From Uranotaenia lowii (taxonomy: Eukaryota; Arthropoda; Insecta; Diptera; Culicidae): DNA of 64,000 bases. This document shows positions 44,419 through 55,046 of the stretch, in pieces (positions within the stretch are counted from its first letter, which is position 1; the number at the start of each line of letters is the position of its first letter). The translations under genes were made by a program, and so were the position numbers. The notes beneath the pieces are model-generated. The model saw only the letters and a program-made list of their open reading frames with translations, was not told the DNA's origin and searched no databases. The stretch lies in assembly GCF_029784155.1 (NCBI RefSeq), contig NC_073692.1:323885906-323949905 (forward strand), given 5' to 3'.

Positions 44419-44879
44419 AATGAACAAAAATAAAAAAAAATCATTATCTACAACATCAATCAACCTGCTGAATTGAGTATTATGCCTGCTTAACGAAGGG
44501 TTCTATGAAATGAGCAGTGATTTAAATTGAATTATGAATTACCTTTGATGAGTCTCGAACCGAGGATCCCGCAGCAGCCTTTATCTTTCCTTACGCTTTT
44601 ATCATTTCGACCACTCTTAATGCTGATAAAGTAGGTGAAAAACCCCGTTCTTCAATTACAATTCGTGTCAAACCAGTTTTATAAAAGCTTAATATAATCA
44701 TTAACAGGAAGTTTTAGTGCTACAGTCTTATTGCTTGTTAACTTTATATAGAAGCTTTATATGTGCATATCGTGCTATTATTAATGCTTATTTAGTTTAC
44801 TGCTTTTATGTATTAATAATGCTTATATAAAACTAAAAAGCATTGTGTATGTTGATGTAATGCTAACTTGCATTAGAAA
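44419..44879. other. Spacer with a tRNA-like SINE head
   Basis: AT-rich DNA. A tRNA-like segment lies on the minus strand at about 44545-44625. TAATGCTTAT repeats occur at 44781-44829. No gene. Confidence 0.4.
44545..44625 (-). mobile_element. tRNA-derived SINE head or tRNA pseudogene
   Basis: On the minus strand box A TGGTCGAAATG (44613-44603) and box B CGGTTCGAGACT (44562-44551) are about 40 bp apart and match the polymerase III consensus. The arms do not complete a convincing cloverleaf by eye, so I favour a SINE or pseudogene. Confidence 0.45.
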
Positions 44880-45895
44880 TGTTGATTCTTCTCGGGAACA
44901 AGGAGTTGATTTCCTATTAAGCCCACAGTCCCATGCGACCTTCATAAGATTTCAACCGATAAACGAAAGAATAATCGTAGCAAAACTCAGAACACTGTTT
45001 AGAAACCTTACAATGGTTCAGTGTTATGCACCAACAGTCTGCAGTTTGCAGTTTTACAGTCAACTGAACAGCTTGGTTGGGAAAATTTCGAAGGGTTACA
45101 TTCAAATCCACCTAAGCGACTTCAACACAAAGTTTGGCTCCGATAATCAGGACTTTGAGCGCATCATGGCGCGCCATTGTCTAGGAGAGACGAGCAACAA
45201 CGGACAGCTGTTTGTAGAATTTTGTGGCAACAATAACATAGTGATCGGTGGATCGCTCTTCTTCCATCTACCAGCACATAAGGCCACTTGGGTATCCCGA
45301 GATGGCCGAACAGAAAATCAAATTGACAACATCTGCATTGGCTGTAAATGCATGGGCTGTAAATGAAGTTGCCCGCAACAAGCGTAAGCTTGTCCTTGGC
45401 GATATACGACTGAGAGTTGAGCATGTCCAACGGCGCGAGGAGAATGTCGGGTGTCGATTCAATGTCCACCGGTTGAAGCATCCAGAGGTGAAAAGGGCAT
45501 TTTAGGAATTGCCGACAGATGGAACAGTCGAAGAACAGTGGTTTGGAATCAAGAATGCCTTTATCACGACGAGCCATAGTACTCTCGGTAAAGTTTGTGG
45601 AAGAAGAAGTGAATGGATGTCGGATGAAACTTGGAGGATGGTCCATGATCGGAGAAAGGCGGAAGTCGGAATTGAGCAGGTATGTACCGGGTCAGCCAAA
45701 GCAGCCGCCCGCTTGCGATTTACGGAGCTGGAAAAGCAGTTAAACGAGCTTGTGGACGAGACAAACTCCCTAGCTGAAAAGGGAGCTGCCGCCGCCAATG
45801 GAGATATTCGATTACATTATGATATTTCTCGCTGCCTTAGTGGTGCAAGGACTAATGCTAGAATGCCGCTAAACATGGATGGCAAAACTTCTCAG
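44880..45895 (+). pseudogene. RTE-type LINE ORF2: apurinic endonuclease and linker
   Basis: The frame to 45366 reads EQGVDFLLSPQSHATFIRFQ, PINERIIVAKLRT, MVQCYAPT, IHLSDFNTKFGSDN, NGQLFVEFCGNNNIVIGGSLFF, HKATWVSRDGRTENQID. These are the exonuclease-endonuclease-phosphatase blocks, with the usual G/S-D-F-N and N-Q-I-D-(H) motifs. A shifted frame (45248-45505, then 45509-45895 after a TAG) gives VADIRLRVEHVQ-like and EWMSDETWRMVHDRRKAEVG linker sequence. It is 5'-truncated and broken by a frameshift and stop. Reading stops at MDGKTSQ where a 2.5-kb block is inserted. The RTE/JAM-type assignment comes from linker style and is tentative. Confidence 0.8.
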
Positions 45896-46690
45896 ATCGG
45901 CTTGTCCAGTGAAAGGGAGTGCAATTTTTTTTCGTCTGCTCCCCCAACCTGTGCGGGAGATATATTTCGCACTGAAATCAAGAGTGAGATTGTCAACACA
46001 TAAGAGTGAGCGAGAGCATTCGCATCCGCTGATGAAGAGAATTCCCTTCTCCGGAAAAATCTGTATCGCATTGTGTTAAGAAGAAATCTGAGAAAAGATC
46101 ACGAGAAAAGATGCTGCTATCAGAATCAAAGGTCCCAGAGGTGTACTGATTTTCTAGAAGCCATCCTGATTTTAATTGCAATTGATTTTGTAATACAAAC
46201 AGTTTAACCTCTTAAACCAATGATAATCTTCGTTTCAGAAGATATTTGAACAGTGTTTTTCGCTATAAACTACAAGCCACCTTACTTCTTATCTCTTCTG
46301 TTGTATAAATTAAGGCGTATACTGCACCGCTTAATCGCCTTAATGTATGCAATCTCAAAGAGCTGCATTTCATTTCCACCAATCTACTGGTGTCCTTAAA
46401 AATCCTGTTTTTTGTTCTTCGCGGTGTCCTGATTTTTTTACGGAACCACTTGGCACCTCTTCTTCGAACGCAACCTTTTTCAAGAAAAAAAAGTCCAAAA
46501 TAGCTAACAGCAGTGGGCATGGTAGCGGTGGGGAAATTGTTGTTATTTTTTCTACGTTGTGTGGTGGGAGTCTAAATATTTTTTTTCTTCATTTACTCTG
46601 AGGTGTATGGCTGAAACACAGGGCGCTCTTTGTTTAGAATTCTCTTTCTCCCACTCAGATGCCAATGCTCCACACATGCCGTCCGAGTCA

Positions 46691-48302
46691 CTTACAGCCA
46701 GGGTTGCCAACTGTTTTTCGAAAAAGTCTGGAAGATTTTGAAAAATGTCTGAAAAAGTCTGGATAGCTTGCTTTTGGAAAGGTGGTGACCTTTTTGATCG
46801 CCAGATCCCAATTTTGCTGATAGCCACTAACCGTTTGTTTCGGACACTATCAGTAACGTGTTGTTTGACTCTTAATTTAACATACACTGCCGGCCAAAAG
46901 TTTGGGATCACCCGCTAAAAAACATGCAAATTTTGATCGTTCATATCTCAGCCGTCTTAGGACATATTGCAAATCTTCTGATCGCATTTGAAAGATAATG
47001 AGCAATAGCTATTTCGGAGGTATTTTGCCCATACATAATGTTTTAGTTTTGCACCTAAAACTTAACCTCAAGTTAGAACATTTTCAAAAAGTCGCACTCA
47101 ATATTCAAAGCCAATCATCTCGCGATAGGGTGAACCAAATTTCAAAATTTGAGTTGCATTAGAATTCTTATTCTATACTTTTCAAAACACAATCAAAAAA
47201 ATTTATGCAAAAATTTAAGAATGTACTGTTAATTAATAAAATAGACACTTAAGTTATCGTCCAAAAGTATGGTGTATCGGTCAAAAACATGCAAATTTAT
47301 ATAATTCATATCTTTCTCATCTAACATCGTATTGCAGATCTGAAGGGTGCATTTGAAAGCTTGGAAATTGTTGTTATTTCATAAATTCTTTCAAAAATTA
47401 TATTTTATAGTGATAACCATAAAAAATTAACTGAATATAATTGTTTTTTGAAAATTCACACTTATGATTGTGAGTTTTTTATGTTTATGGATTAAAAATA
47501 TAATTTTTGAATGAGTTTATGAAAAAACAACAATTCCTAAGCTTTCAAATGAACCCTTCAGATCTGCAATACGATGTTAGATGAGAAAGATATGAATGAG
47601 ATAATTTTGCATGTTTTTAAAAGAATGATCCCAAACTTTTGGCCGATACACCATACTAAGGGTGATCCCAAACTTTTGGACGATAACTTAGGTGTCTATT
47701 TTATTAATTCATAGTACATTCTTAAATTTTTGCACAAAATTTTTTAAATGTGCTTTGAGAAGTATAGAATAAGGATTCTAATGCAACTCATATTTTGAAA
47801 TTTGGTTCACCCTTTCGCGAGATGATTGGCTTTGAATATTGAGTGCGATTTTTTTAAAAATGTTCTAACTTAAGGTTAAGTTTTAGGTGCAAAACTAAAA
47901 CATTATGTATGGGCAAAATACCTCCGAAATAGCTATTGCTCATTATCTTTCAAATGAGATCAGAAGATTTGCAATATGTCCTAAGACGATTGAGATATGA
48001 ACGATCAAAATTTGCATGTTTTTTAGCGGGTGATCCCAAACTTTTGGCCAGCAGTGTACATCTTCAAAGCATTTGCCATTATTCATAGGTTGAACCACTG
48101 CATTCATAATTCTAATACCATGACCATTTTAAATATTCATAGATTCTAAGAACTATTTATGTCCTAAGCCAAAAGTCTGGAATTGTCTGGAAGGAATGTC
48201 AAAAGTTTGGAAGTCTGGAATCCTGAAAAAATGTCTGGCAAAAGTCCAAAAAGTCTGGAAGATCCAGACAAAATCTGGAAGGTTGACATCACTGCTTACA
48301 GC
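46691..48302. mobile_element. hAT-type MITE carrying a nested foldback element
   Basis: The 8-bp duplication CTTACAGC (46691-46698 and 48295-48302) flanks ends CAGGGTTGCCAAC (left, 46699) and CAGTGATGTCAAC (right complement, 48294). Repeated AAAGTCTGGAAG motifs occur near both ends. Without the nested palindrome the element is about 420 bp. No coding capacity. Confidence 0.85.
46883..48058. mobile_element. 1.17-kb near-perfect palindrome, Tc1/mariner-like foldback pair
   Basis: Outer inverted repeats start CACTGCCGGCCAAAAGTTTG (46885) and, as complement from 48056, CACTGCTGGCCAAAAGTTTG. TA flanks both sides (46883-46884, 48057-48058). The arms of about 580 bp run almost to the centre near 47470. 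A second inverted pair, with ends TGGTGTATCGG(C/T)C and its own TA, lies inside at about 47268-47655, so two related foldbacks appear nested. The TA duplication and GGCCAAAAGTTTGGGAT motif suggest Tc1/mariner-like ends. No transposase is present. Confidence 0.88.
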
Positions 48303-48450
48303 TCGTGTAAACTCGGGTAACGAGTGGAGCACGATCAGCAAAAGAGGATTACACTAGGAAGCCGAGCTGAAAACAGTGTTGTTTTCTCCCGGCTCTTAGT
48401 TGTTTGAGAAGAGCCGACCAACCCTGCCGCTAAAAGACCGAGCAGGTCAG

Positions 48451-49685
48451 TTATTGACCGATCGAACAAATCAGCTCAAACGATGGACTGAGCACTTAGA
48501 ACAGCTCTTCCGAGTCACGAATAGCGATGGTCAACAGAACTCGCAGTAAGTCGCATAAATGGCGTCAATTCGGAAGCACCCTCGTTGGCTGAAAGAGAAG
48601 CGGCAATCAAAACCGTATTTTCGTTGATATCTGGGACACTGCAACATTCCACGCCGACTGGATGCAGGGTATCCTCGTAAAGTCTCAAAGAAAGGAGACC
48701 TGACAGAGTGCGGTAACTGTCGAGGCATAACGTTGACCTGTACAACCCTCAAAGTACTCTGCAAAGTGATCCTGAGCAGGATCCAGGAGAAAATCGACGC
48801 TACGCTCCGACTGCAACAAGCTTGATTCCGATGCGGACAATCATGTGTGGACCATATCCCGGTATCTGCTGGAGTAAGACAAGGATGAATTTTGTCACCG
48901 CTGCTTTTTCTCATCGTAATGGATGAGATCTTGACTGGATCGATAGACTGTAGATCAAACCGAGGATTGCCGTGAAATCCTTCAACAATGGAGCAACTGA
49001 ACGACCTTGACGTGGCTGACGATTTTGTTTTGCTCGCCCAAACGCAACCGGATATGCAGAGCAAACTCGGCGACCTCACCGAAAGCTCCAAGGCAGCAAG
49101 CAGGTTTGAAAGTCAATGTCGGAAAGACCAAGTCGATGGAGATCAACACAGAAAATCCCTCCTGTTTCATGGTAGCTGGGCAACAGGTTGAGAAAGAGGA
49201 GTGCTTCTAATATCTTGGTCGCCTGATGGTGATACCAGGAAAAACATTGAAACCCGGATCAGAAAGGCCCGATTTGCGTTTGCGAGTCTCCTAAACATCT
49301 GGTGGTCACGCCAGATCTCTCTACGAACGAAAATCCGAATCTTCAACTCTAACGTCAAATCCGTATTTTTGTACGGGTGTGAAACTTGGTACACATATGC
49401 GGTGACGACGCGAAAACTGCAAGTATTTGTGAATCGCTGCCTGCGGATTATCATCCGTGCTTGATGGCCTGGCAACTTGATCCCAAATGAGGAACTACAT
49501 CGCCGGTTTCATCAATGAGCGCTAGAAATCGAGATTCGGGAACGTAAGTGGAGATGGATTGGGCACACGTTGCGAAGAGATGAAAACGAGAATTGTAGGG
49601 AGGCGCTTCAATGGAATCCAGAAGGACATCGAAGGAGAGGCAGACCCAGAAGCTCGTGGCGGCGTTGTCTAGCCGCTGAAATCCG
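48451..49685 (+). pseudogene. RTE-type LINE ORF2: reverse transcriptase and C-terminal part
   Basis: The homologous frame resumes with RWTEHLEQLFRVTNSDGQ. It continues as KKGDLTECGNCRGITL, TLKVLCKVILSRIQEKIDAT, a stop, SCVDHIP, GVRQG (stop) ILSPLLFLIVMDEIL, LNDLDVADDFVLLAQTQPDM (A-D-D catalytic box), then in shifted frames VNVGKTKSMEINTENPSCFM, KIRIFNSNVKSVFLYGCETW and LQVFVNRCLRIIIRA. It ends near NPEGHRRRGRPRSSWRR at about 49665. The palm segment between SCVDH and GVRQG is deleted. Several stops and frameshifts make it a dead copy. It is the continuation of 44880-45895. Confidence 0.85.
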
Positions 49686-50675
49686 CTTGTTAAAATTGTT
49701 TCTTGTGAGTAGATGGTCAAGTATTAACTTAAGGTTATATAAAAAAGTTATATACTTACTTTAACTTTGCTTTCGGTTGAAGATTTAGCAGTTTAAGTCA
49801 CTAAACTTTACTACTTTCTTATATCAGATAACGGTCACGCTTTTTATCACTGAAATATCAGCTTCAAGTCTTTAAACTGTGTTGAGTTAATTTTAACTGT
49901 ATATAATAAATCTCTCTGTAAAAGAAGACGACAAAGATTTCCCACAATTGGTTTTCTATGTTTCCAATCAAACAAAACAAATGGTATTCACAATCAAAAG
50001 CAAAAAAAAAATCGCTAGTTCCCGATATCGATCATACTTGTTCCGATTTGCGAAGTAAACAAGTCACCCCACATTTTTCCTGCTTCTCCTACTCCTTCTC
50101 AAATCACTTACAAGTTTAGTGTGCTCGGTTTTTTCCCTCAACCTCCAACTCATGACAAATCCATCGTCGGTTTACAACCAAACAAACAGATAAAGTACAT
50201 TTGTTACATGCCGAAGAAATGAATGTTGTTTTATTTATTGACAAAGCATAATGCAATTATCGACTGATGTGCGGGAGAATTGGAATTGCGGAAACAGCAG
50301 GTATGGGAAAGCTTGGGGTGGATTTTCCGGAATCCGTACAGTTCCAATAAAACAAATAGACAAAGAGCAAGTTACTGACTGACCTGGCCTGCCATTCAGT
50401 TTTCCGTATCCGTGTTCCGGCTTCGAGCTTTGTGAGGTTTAACTGGCCGCTTTCCATCGGTGTATGTGGTGAATATGTATGTGTGCAAGTGTTTTTGGCG
50501 AAAGTTTGCTTTATGACATTAAAGCTTTGACGGAGACAGGGCTGAATTATTTCATTAGTTGATACATAAATCACGTGATTTTTCAGGGTTGGGGTAAATT
50601 TAGTTTATGTTCAAGTTTAAAAAATCTAAATGGTTACATCTTTTAGATATTGTGATCAAAATTTTTGTGCATAGG
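49686..50675. other. Spacer with a GC-richer patch
   Basis: No gene. 50020-50590 is somewhat richer in GC and more complex than its surroundings and has no match elsewhere in the window. Confidence 0.4.
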
Positions 50676-51248
50676 AAGTTGTAACCAGCCTTCTGCTGTT
50701 TACAATTAAAACTCTGCTGCTTGGGACAACTGGATTAATGTCAAAAACTATTGTTATATTTTTTTTTGTAAATTGTCCTTAAATTCCTAAACCCAGATTA
50801 CCACATTATACTTCACTGTTAAGTGTTTGAGTTATGTCGTATTTTGCGTTTAGTAGCCTCGGGTTGGTGTCACCATTAGTTAGTTTGTTTTCCGTTATTT
50901 ATTTATTTATTTATTTGTATATTCGTTAGTTTTGTTCATATTCAGATGTTTATTTATTTAAAAAAAAAAAACTAATTACTTAGGCTAAAAAACAATTATT
51001 CAATTATTTGTCAAAAAAAAAAATTAAAAAAATATATATAATTACTATTGCAAGAAGGGAACATCGCCATTCAAAATTTCAAATTTGAATGTGCTATAAA
51101 AATTGAAAAATAAAAACATAGAATTGAAAATCATATTGACACCAACCATAAAACAAAAATTGTACTGCTCCTGTCACCGGGAAGGCGTGTCAACGATGGG
51201 GACAAGATTTGGGGCGGAAATGAAGGAGATGGAAGATGAGTCGAAGGA

Positions 51249-51305
51249 TATATATAGGACCCCTGACGGTACATGAGGCCTCTTCTTGGAAAACGATCGT
51301 TCAGT
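51249..51305 (+). promoter_or_regulatory. LTR promoter candidate (TATA box; Inr-like TCAGT)
   Basis: TATATATA at 51249-51256 lies in a GC-richer context followed by GGACCCCTGACGG. An arthropod initiator-like TCAGTT starts at 51301. The spacing of about 50 bp is longer than the usual 25-30, so TATA and initiator may not work as a pair. The same motifs recur at 60113 and 60165 in the 3' LTR. Confidence 0.4.
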
Positions 51306-51623
51306 TCGGGTGCGCGATTTAAGCGACGTCTAAAATTCTTTTTGAGTCCGTAACACCAAAGAAACGGCCAAAAGTTTACCCCAGTTTACCCGCGAGTGTG
51401 CGAAAAGGTCAAGCGACCCCCTGTGCAATACTAATCGGGAAATATTGTGAAGGAAGGCACTTACGAAAAACCCGCCATTCCGACCGAACAAGCTACCATC
51501 CAAAAATACGGTTACAACACACGTGTGGTAAAGGTGCTCTGGGATATCGCTCCCGAACATTGCCGAGCATCATTGTTCTCCGCCAACACAGGCCTGATTC
51601 TTGGCACCGGACAGAACGATCAC

Positions 51624-51785
51624 AGGTCTCCGTCAACAAAGACCTCGTGCCTAACATCCAAGAAAAACCTCACGGATCTCCGTCAACTTAGATCCGTTTA
51701 GCGAACAACAGAGGTCTCCGTCAACATAGACCTCGTGCTGTTCAGCCTACAAAAAGCATCCCAGGTCTCCGTCAACAAAGACCTG
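51624..51785 (+). repeat. Array of four hairpins with common loop in the 5' LTR
   Basis: Four stem-loops stand at 51624-51645, 51672-51697, 51711-51734 and 51762-51785. Each has a 10-nt loop starting CCGTCAAC. The stems are AGGTCT/AGACCT, ACGGATCT/AGATCCGT, GAGGTCT/AGACCTC and CAGGTCT/AGACCTG. Differences between stems are compensated on the partner strand: A-T to G-C and G-C to A-T in the second, C-G to G-C at the base of the third. This indicates selection for the fold. Identical copies occur at 60488-60649. Confidence 0.9.
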
Positions 51786-51943
51786 TCCTATTCCCGAAGA
51801 ATTGCACCGTACCTACCGTAGAAACACCATCCTGGTCAACAACCGTCGTCGTAGCCTTACCTGCCATCATCCGCCTACTGCAAGTCCCCCAACGAGTCGA
51901 CCACCGAGCATCACGGCCGCATCGAGTGTACCAGCAACCTGCA

Positions 51944-52078
51944 AATAAAATCAACAAAATGCGCAAGTACTTACCTTTTTTATAACAATTCGTTCACCAA
52001 TTCAAAACCTAAAATCAAAAACCGAGAGTGATGGGAAATTGCTTCCATTGAAAAGCAAAAGGAAAACATTTCAATAAA
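51944..52078 (+). terminator. Polyadenylation signals of the LTR
   Basis: AATAAA occurs at 51944-51949 and 52073-52078, downstream of the presumed transcription start. In the 3' LTR the equivalents are at 60808 and 60937. One of them probably ends the R region. Confidence 0.5.
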
Positions 52079-52374
52079 ACTTGAATAATGTATGGTCCAC
52101 CATCAAAATCCAGTTGTTGTGTTCTATTTTCTAAATTGATGTTCCCCTAAAGTAAATTTGAGTATTCCGTTCAAATAATTAGATTACAATCACAAAGTTC
52201 ATAATTTTCCATTCGTAAATTTCCTAGTCGCAATAGTTCCACTCGTGCAGCAGAGTTTGGGAAGAAAGTCCCGCCAAAATCGATAACTCCTGGAGACCAT
52301 TAGTGAACGCCCAGCCGGGCAATCAAAACGTAGAGTAGCTTTTTCACAGCCCTAACTAATTGATACGTTTCACT

Positions 52375-52388
52375 TGGCGCCCATCGGA
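52375..52388 (+). other. Primer-binding site, lysine-tRNA-like
   Basis: TGGCGCCCATCGG starts two bases after the LTR end. TGGCGCCC is the classic complement of the 3' end of lysine tRNA used by many retroelements; the match weakens after eight bases. Confidence 0.7.
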
Positions 52389-52904
52389 AAATTTTTTTTA
52401 TTGTTAAAATAATAGAAAAAAAAGATCACTTTTTAGGACCAAAAGTGATTTTTTTTTATCGGTCTCCCGGAGAATTTCGATATTTTTATAGTAACAAATA
52501 TCTTCAATATTAAATCGCGTGTCTTCTCGAAAAGTTTGTCCGGAGAGATTTCTCTTGGGAAGCGAAGGATATTCGAAGGGGTTTATCTTTGCAAATGATT
52601 ATGTTAATTGCGAACTGCTAATGGATATTAGCCATCATTAGCCAAACTCGCGAACACAGCGATATATTTCACTAATCATTACCATCCAAACAACAGCGCA
52701 ATCAGAACAAAAAATCAAAAGGACCTGTACACCCAATAAGCACAACTTTTATCTACCTTCATTTATTTAATTTTTGTAATCCCAACTGCATAATAGCTTA
52801 ACTAAACAAAAACCTACCGCCTCACAAAAACATCATTCTACCTTTTACATAATCTGCAATAGTCAAATATTTTATTTCATTCAGTAATAGCAAATTTCGA
52901 CGCA
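52389..52904 (+). other. Leader between primer site and gag
   Basis: About 515 bp of noncoding, AT-rich DNA. This is where retroelements usually place packaging signals, but nothing specific was recognised beyond the primer site. Confidence 0.6.
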
Positions 52905-55046
52905 ATGGCAGTTTCACAAATTAATTTCAATCAAGCATTGGAATTGCTTTCCAAATGGTATTACGAATTACGAGCAGAGTTGCTTGATGAGGACGAACTC
53001 GATCATGAACTCAAAGCGCGCGATCTTATCATGCCGGGTACGATAGATTTGTCTCGAAAACGTAAGTTCCTTCGCGATCGTTTAAAAGCGGAAAAAGAAG
53101 AAGGTTCGGGTTTATCGAATATTGCTTTCAAAGGAGAAGCAGAAATCGAAAGGGAAATTTGTTTTAAAAAGTTCGAAGAAATTAAAAAAGAGTTAGAGTC
53201 TAATGGAGACGACGCGACAGTTAAACGAACATGCATATCACGACTTGCCCATATTGGTATGCGAGTGGCAGTAATGTTAACTTCTTCTCGTGGCTCACCT
53301 AATTTACTCAGCACTATGCAAAATATGTTGGCAGATATTGTTGCTATCATGAGACCGTTTTGTGATGATAGTACTTGCCACATAGAAACCATAGAAAATT
53401 CGGTTATTGAAAATGAGAACCCAGCTAATCAAATCATCCCATCAGTAGTCGATTCCAGGCAACAGTTGCCTATTCTAAATCAGGAAGATCAAGAGTGGAT
53501 TCATGGCCTGCATTTGAGGATCATGGATCTTGAAGCACAACTTGCGAAAAGAGCAGAATATAAAAATATAGAAACTCAGACTGATGATAATCATCAATCC
53601 GAGAGAATCGCCGAAGTGGAGTTGATAAATTCATCACATAACGAATCAGCTAATAATAACATCAATAATCCATTTCCATCAATTTCATCTAATCAAAATT
53701 TTCAACAATTACCAAATAGCTTTCCGTTACAAAATCACAATAATTTTCATACAGCAAATGCAAATTTTACAAATTTCAATTCCAATATGCCACCAATAGT
53801 TTCTAATTGTCCACCGGTCACAAATATTCCATCCATCTCAAACCATAGCTACAACTTCAGTCTTAATCCACCACAGAATAAAGTCCCATTTAATCAGCCA
53901 GTAAATTTCGCACCGACAAACCATCCAAATCCAACTGGACACTCAGTTCCACAGAATTTTTCTAACACACAACTCAACCCTCCTCGATTTTCGCAGTATC
54001 AGATTCCACAATATTCGCGTCACACTCTGCCGGTATCAAAATGGAGCATAAATAAGTACCGAGGTGATGATCAGGGACTAAAACTCAACGAGTTTTTAGA
54101 AATAGTAAATGCACTTGCTATTGCAGAAGGAGTTTCGGAACCAGAACTTTTTGCTTCTGCGGTCCATCTCTTCGAAGGCTCTGCTCTCAAATGGTTTATG
54201 ACCCAGAGGTCAACAGGATCACTTATGAATTGGCAACACTTGGTTTTCGAATTAAAACGAACATTTATGCATCCAGATTTAGATGCGTTAATCAAAATGA
54301 AAATTTACCAGAGAAGGCAACAGAAAAATGAATCCTTTTATGAGTTTTTCTGCGAAATCGATGGCCAATGTCGAATCATGAGCAATCAAATACCCGATTT
54401 TGAAAAGGTCCAAATTTTGCAACAAAATATGCGAATTGATTATAAGCGACAAATGGCATTTTTGCCAATTTACGATCTTACCTCTCTCGTAGCTGCTGGT
54501 CAGAAGTTAGATGCATTAAACTTCTCTGCATATAACAAAGTTTTCGGTTTAGAGAAATCGGTTAATGTGGTGTCAGAAAACGTAAAAGCGAAAAAGAATA
54601 AACATAAAAATGAATTATCGGGTACATCGTCATCCGGGCAGACAGCTGCAATCAACACTGCGACGTTCAGTAACGATCGAACTTATAATCAAAATCCGTA
54701 CAGCTTCAAAAACTCAGCCAACAAAAGTCCTCAGCCAGGAAGATCAAATACTTACCAATCCAATAATCTAGCTATCCAGCCGAGTACCAGTGCGGTCGGT
54801 GCACCATCTCAACCAGCTCTGACACTGGAATCGGTGGTGCGGGCCCACAAACCAACACCGCCGAATTCATGTGTAAATTGCGGGAGAGATGGTCATCACT
54901 TTGCTGTGTGCCGAATGCCTAAAATCATCGTATGTGGAAACTGTGGACTCAGAGGGTTTCCAACCAACTGCTGTCCCTATTGTTTAAAAAACGGGAGCCC
55001 AGCGAACCAAAATCGCGGTTCGGCTGGAGCAACAACGCAAGCGTGA
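52905..55046 (+). CDS. gag: Gag polyprotein of the young gypsy element
   Basis: 713 codons, intact. The start ATG in GACGCAATGG is the first in the frame. Residues 1-230 form a charged, largely helical region. Residues of about 245-375 are Asn/Pro/Ser-rich low complexity. A capsid domain runs from WSINKYRGDD (about 382) through FEGSALKWFM and FELKRTFMHPDLDALI to LVAAGQKLDALNFSAYN (about 545). The C-terminal part has a CX2CX4HX4C knuckle (CVNCGRDGHHFAVC, about 657) and a second Cys-rich group (CGNCGLRGFPTNCCPYC). Gag would assemble particles and bind the RNA. The last 20 codons overlap the pol frame and contain the frameshift signal. There is no stop or frameshift in this gene. Confidence 0.92.
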   Translation: MAVSQINFNQALELLSKWYYELRAELLDEDELDHELKARDLIMPGTIDLSRKRKFLRDRLKAEKEEGSGLSNIAFKGEAEIEREICFKKFEEIKKELESNGDDATVKRTCISRLAHIGMRVAVMLTSSRGSPNLLSTMQNMLADIVAIMRPFCDDSTCHIETIENSVIENENPANQIIPSVVDSRQQLPILNQEDQEWIHGLHLRIMDLEAQLAKRAEYKNIETQTDDNHQSERIAEVELINSSHNESANNNINNPFPSISSNQNFQQLPNSFPLQNHNNFHTANANFTNFNSNMPPIVSNCPPVTNIPSISNHSYNFSLNPPQNKVPFNQPVNFAPTNHPNPTGHSVPQNFSNTQLNPPRFSQYQIPQYSRHTLPVSKWSINKYRGDDQGLKLNEFLEIVNALAIAEGVSEPELFASAVHLFEGSALKWFMTQRSTGSLMNWQHLVFELKRTFMHPDLDALIKMKIYQRRQQKNESFYEFFCEIDGQCRIMSNQIPDFEKVQILQQNMRIDYKRQMAFLPIYDLTSLVAAGQKLDALNFSAYNKVFGLEKSVNVVSENVKAKKNKHKNELSGTSSSGQTAAINTATFSNDRTYNQNPYSFKNSANKSPQPGRSNTYQSNNLAIQPSTSAVGAPSQPALTLESVVRAHKPTPPNSCVNCGRDGHHFAVCRMPKIIVCGNCGLRGFPTNCCPYCLKNGSPANQNRGSAGATTQA

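Larger units (their letters stand above)
45892..48450. mobile_element. 2.55-kb composite insertion in the RTE-type LINE
   Basis: The LINE frame ends at codons for DGKTSQ at 45895 and resumes at 48451 with LLTDRTNQLKRWTEHLEQLF. TCAG stands at 45892-45895 and 48447-48450 and may be a 4-bp duplication. The outer part of the block (45896-46690 and 48303-48446) is not identified. Inside it sits a hAT element (46699-48294) that contains the large palindrome. A 4-bp duplication would fit an LTR-type insertion (solo LTR), but I see no TG...CA ends. Confidence 0.6.
50680..52372 (+). repeat. 5' LTR, 1,693 bp
   Basis: Starts TGTAACCAGCC and ends ACGTTTCA. It contains a TATATATA motif, two AATAAA signals and the array of four hairpins listed separately. 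Two short overlapping frames in the LTR (51398-51701) are duplicated in the other LTR but show no domain and are probably not coding. Confidence 0.95.

Noticed and set aside
51398..51701. Two short frames (97 and 84 codons) conserved in both LTRs
   Set aside because: Conservation is explained by the near-identical LTR pair; no domain, and they overlap the hairpin array.
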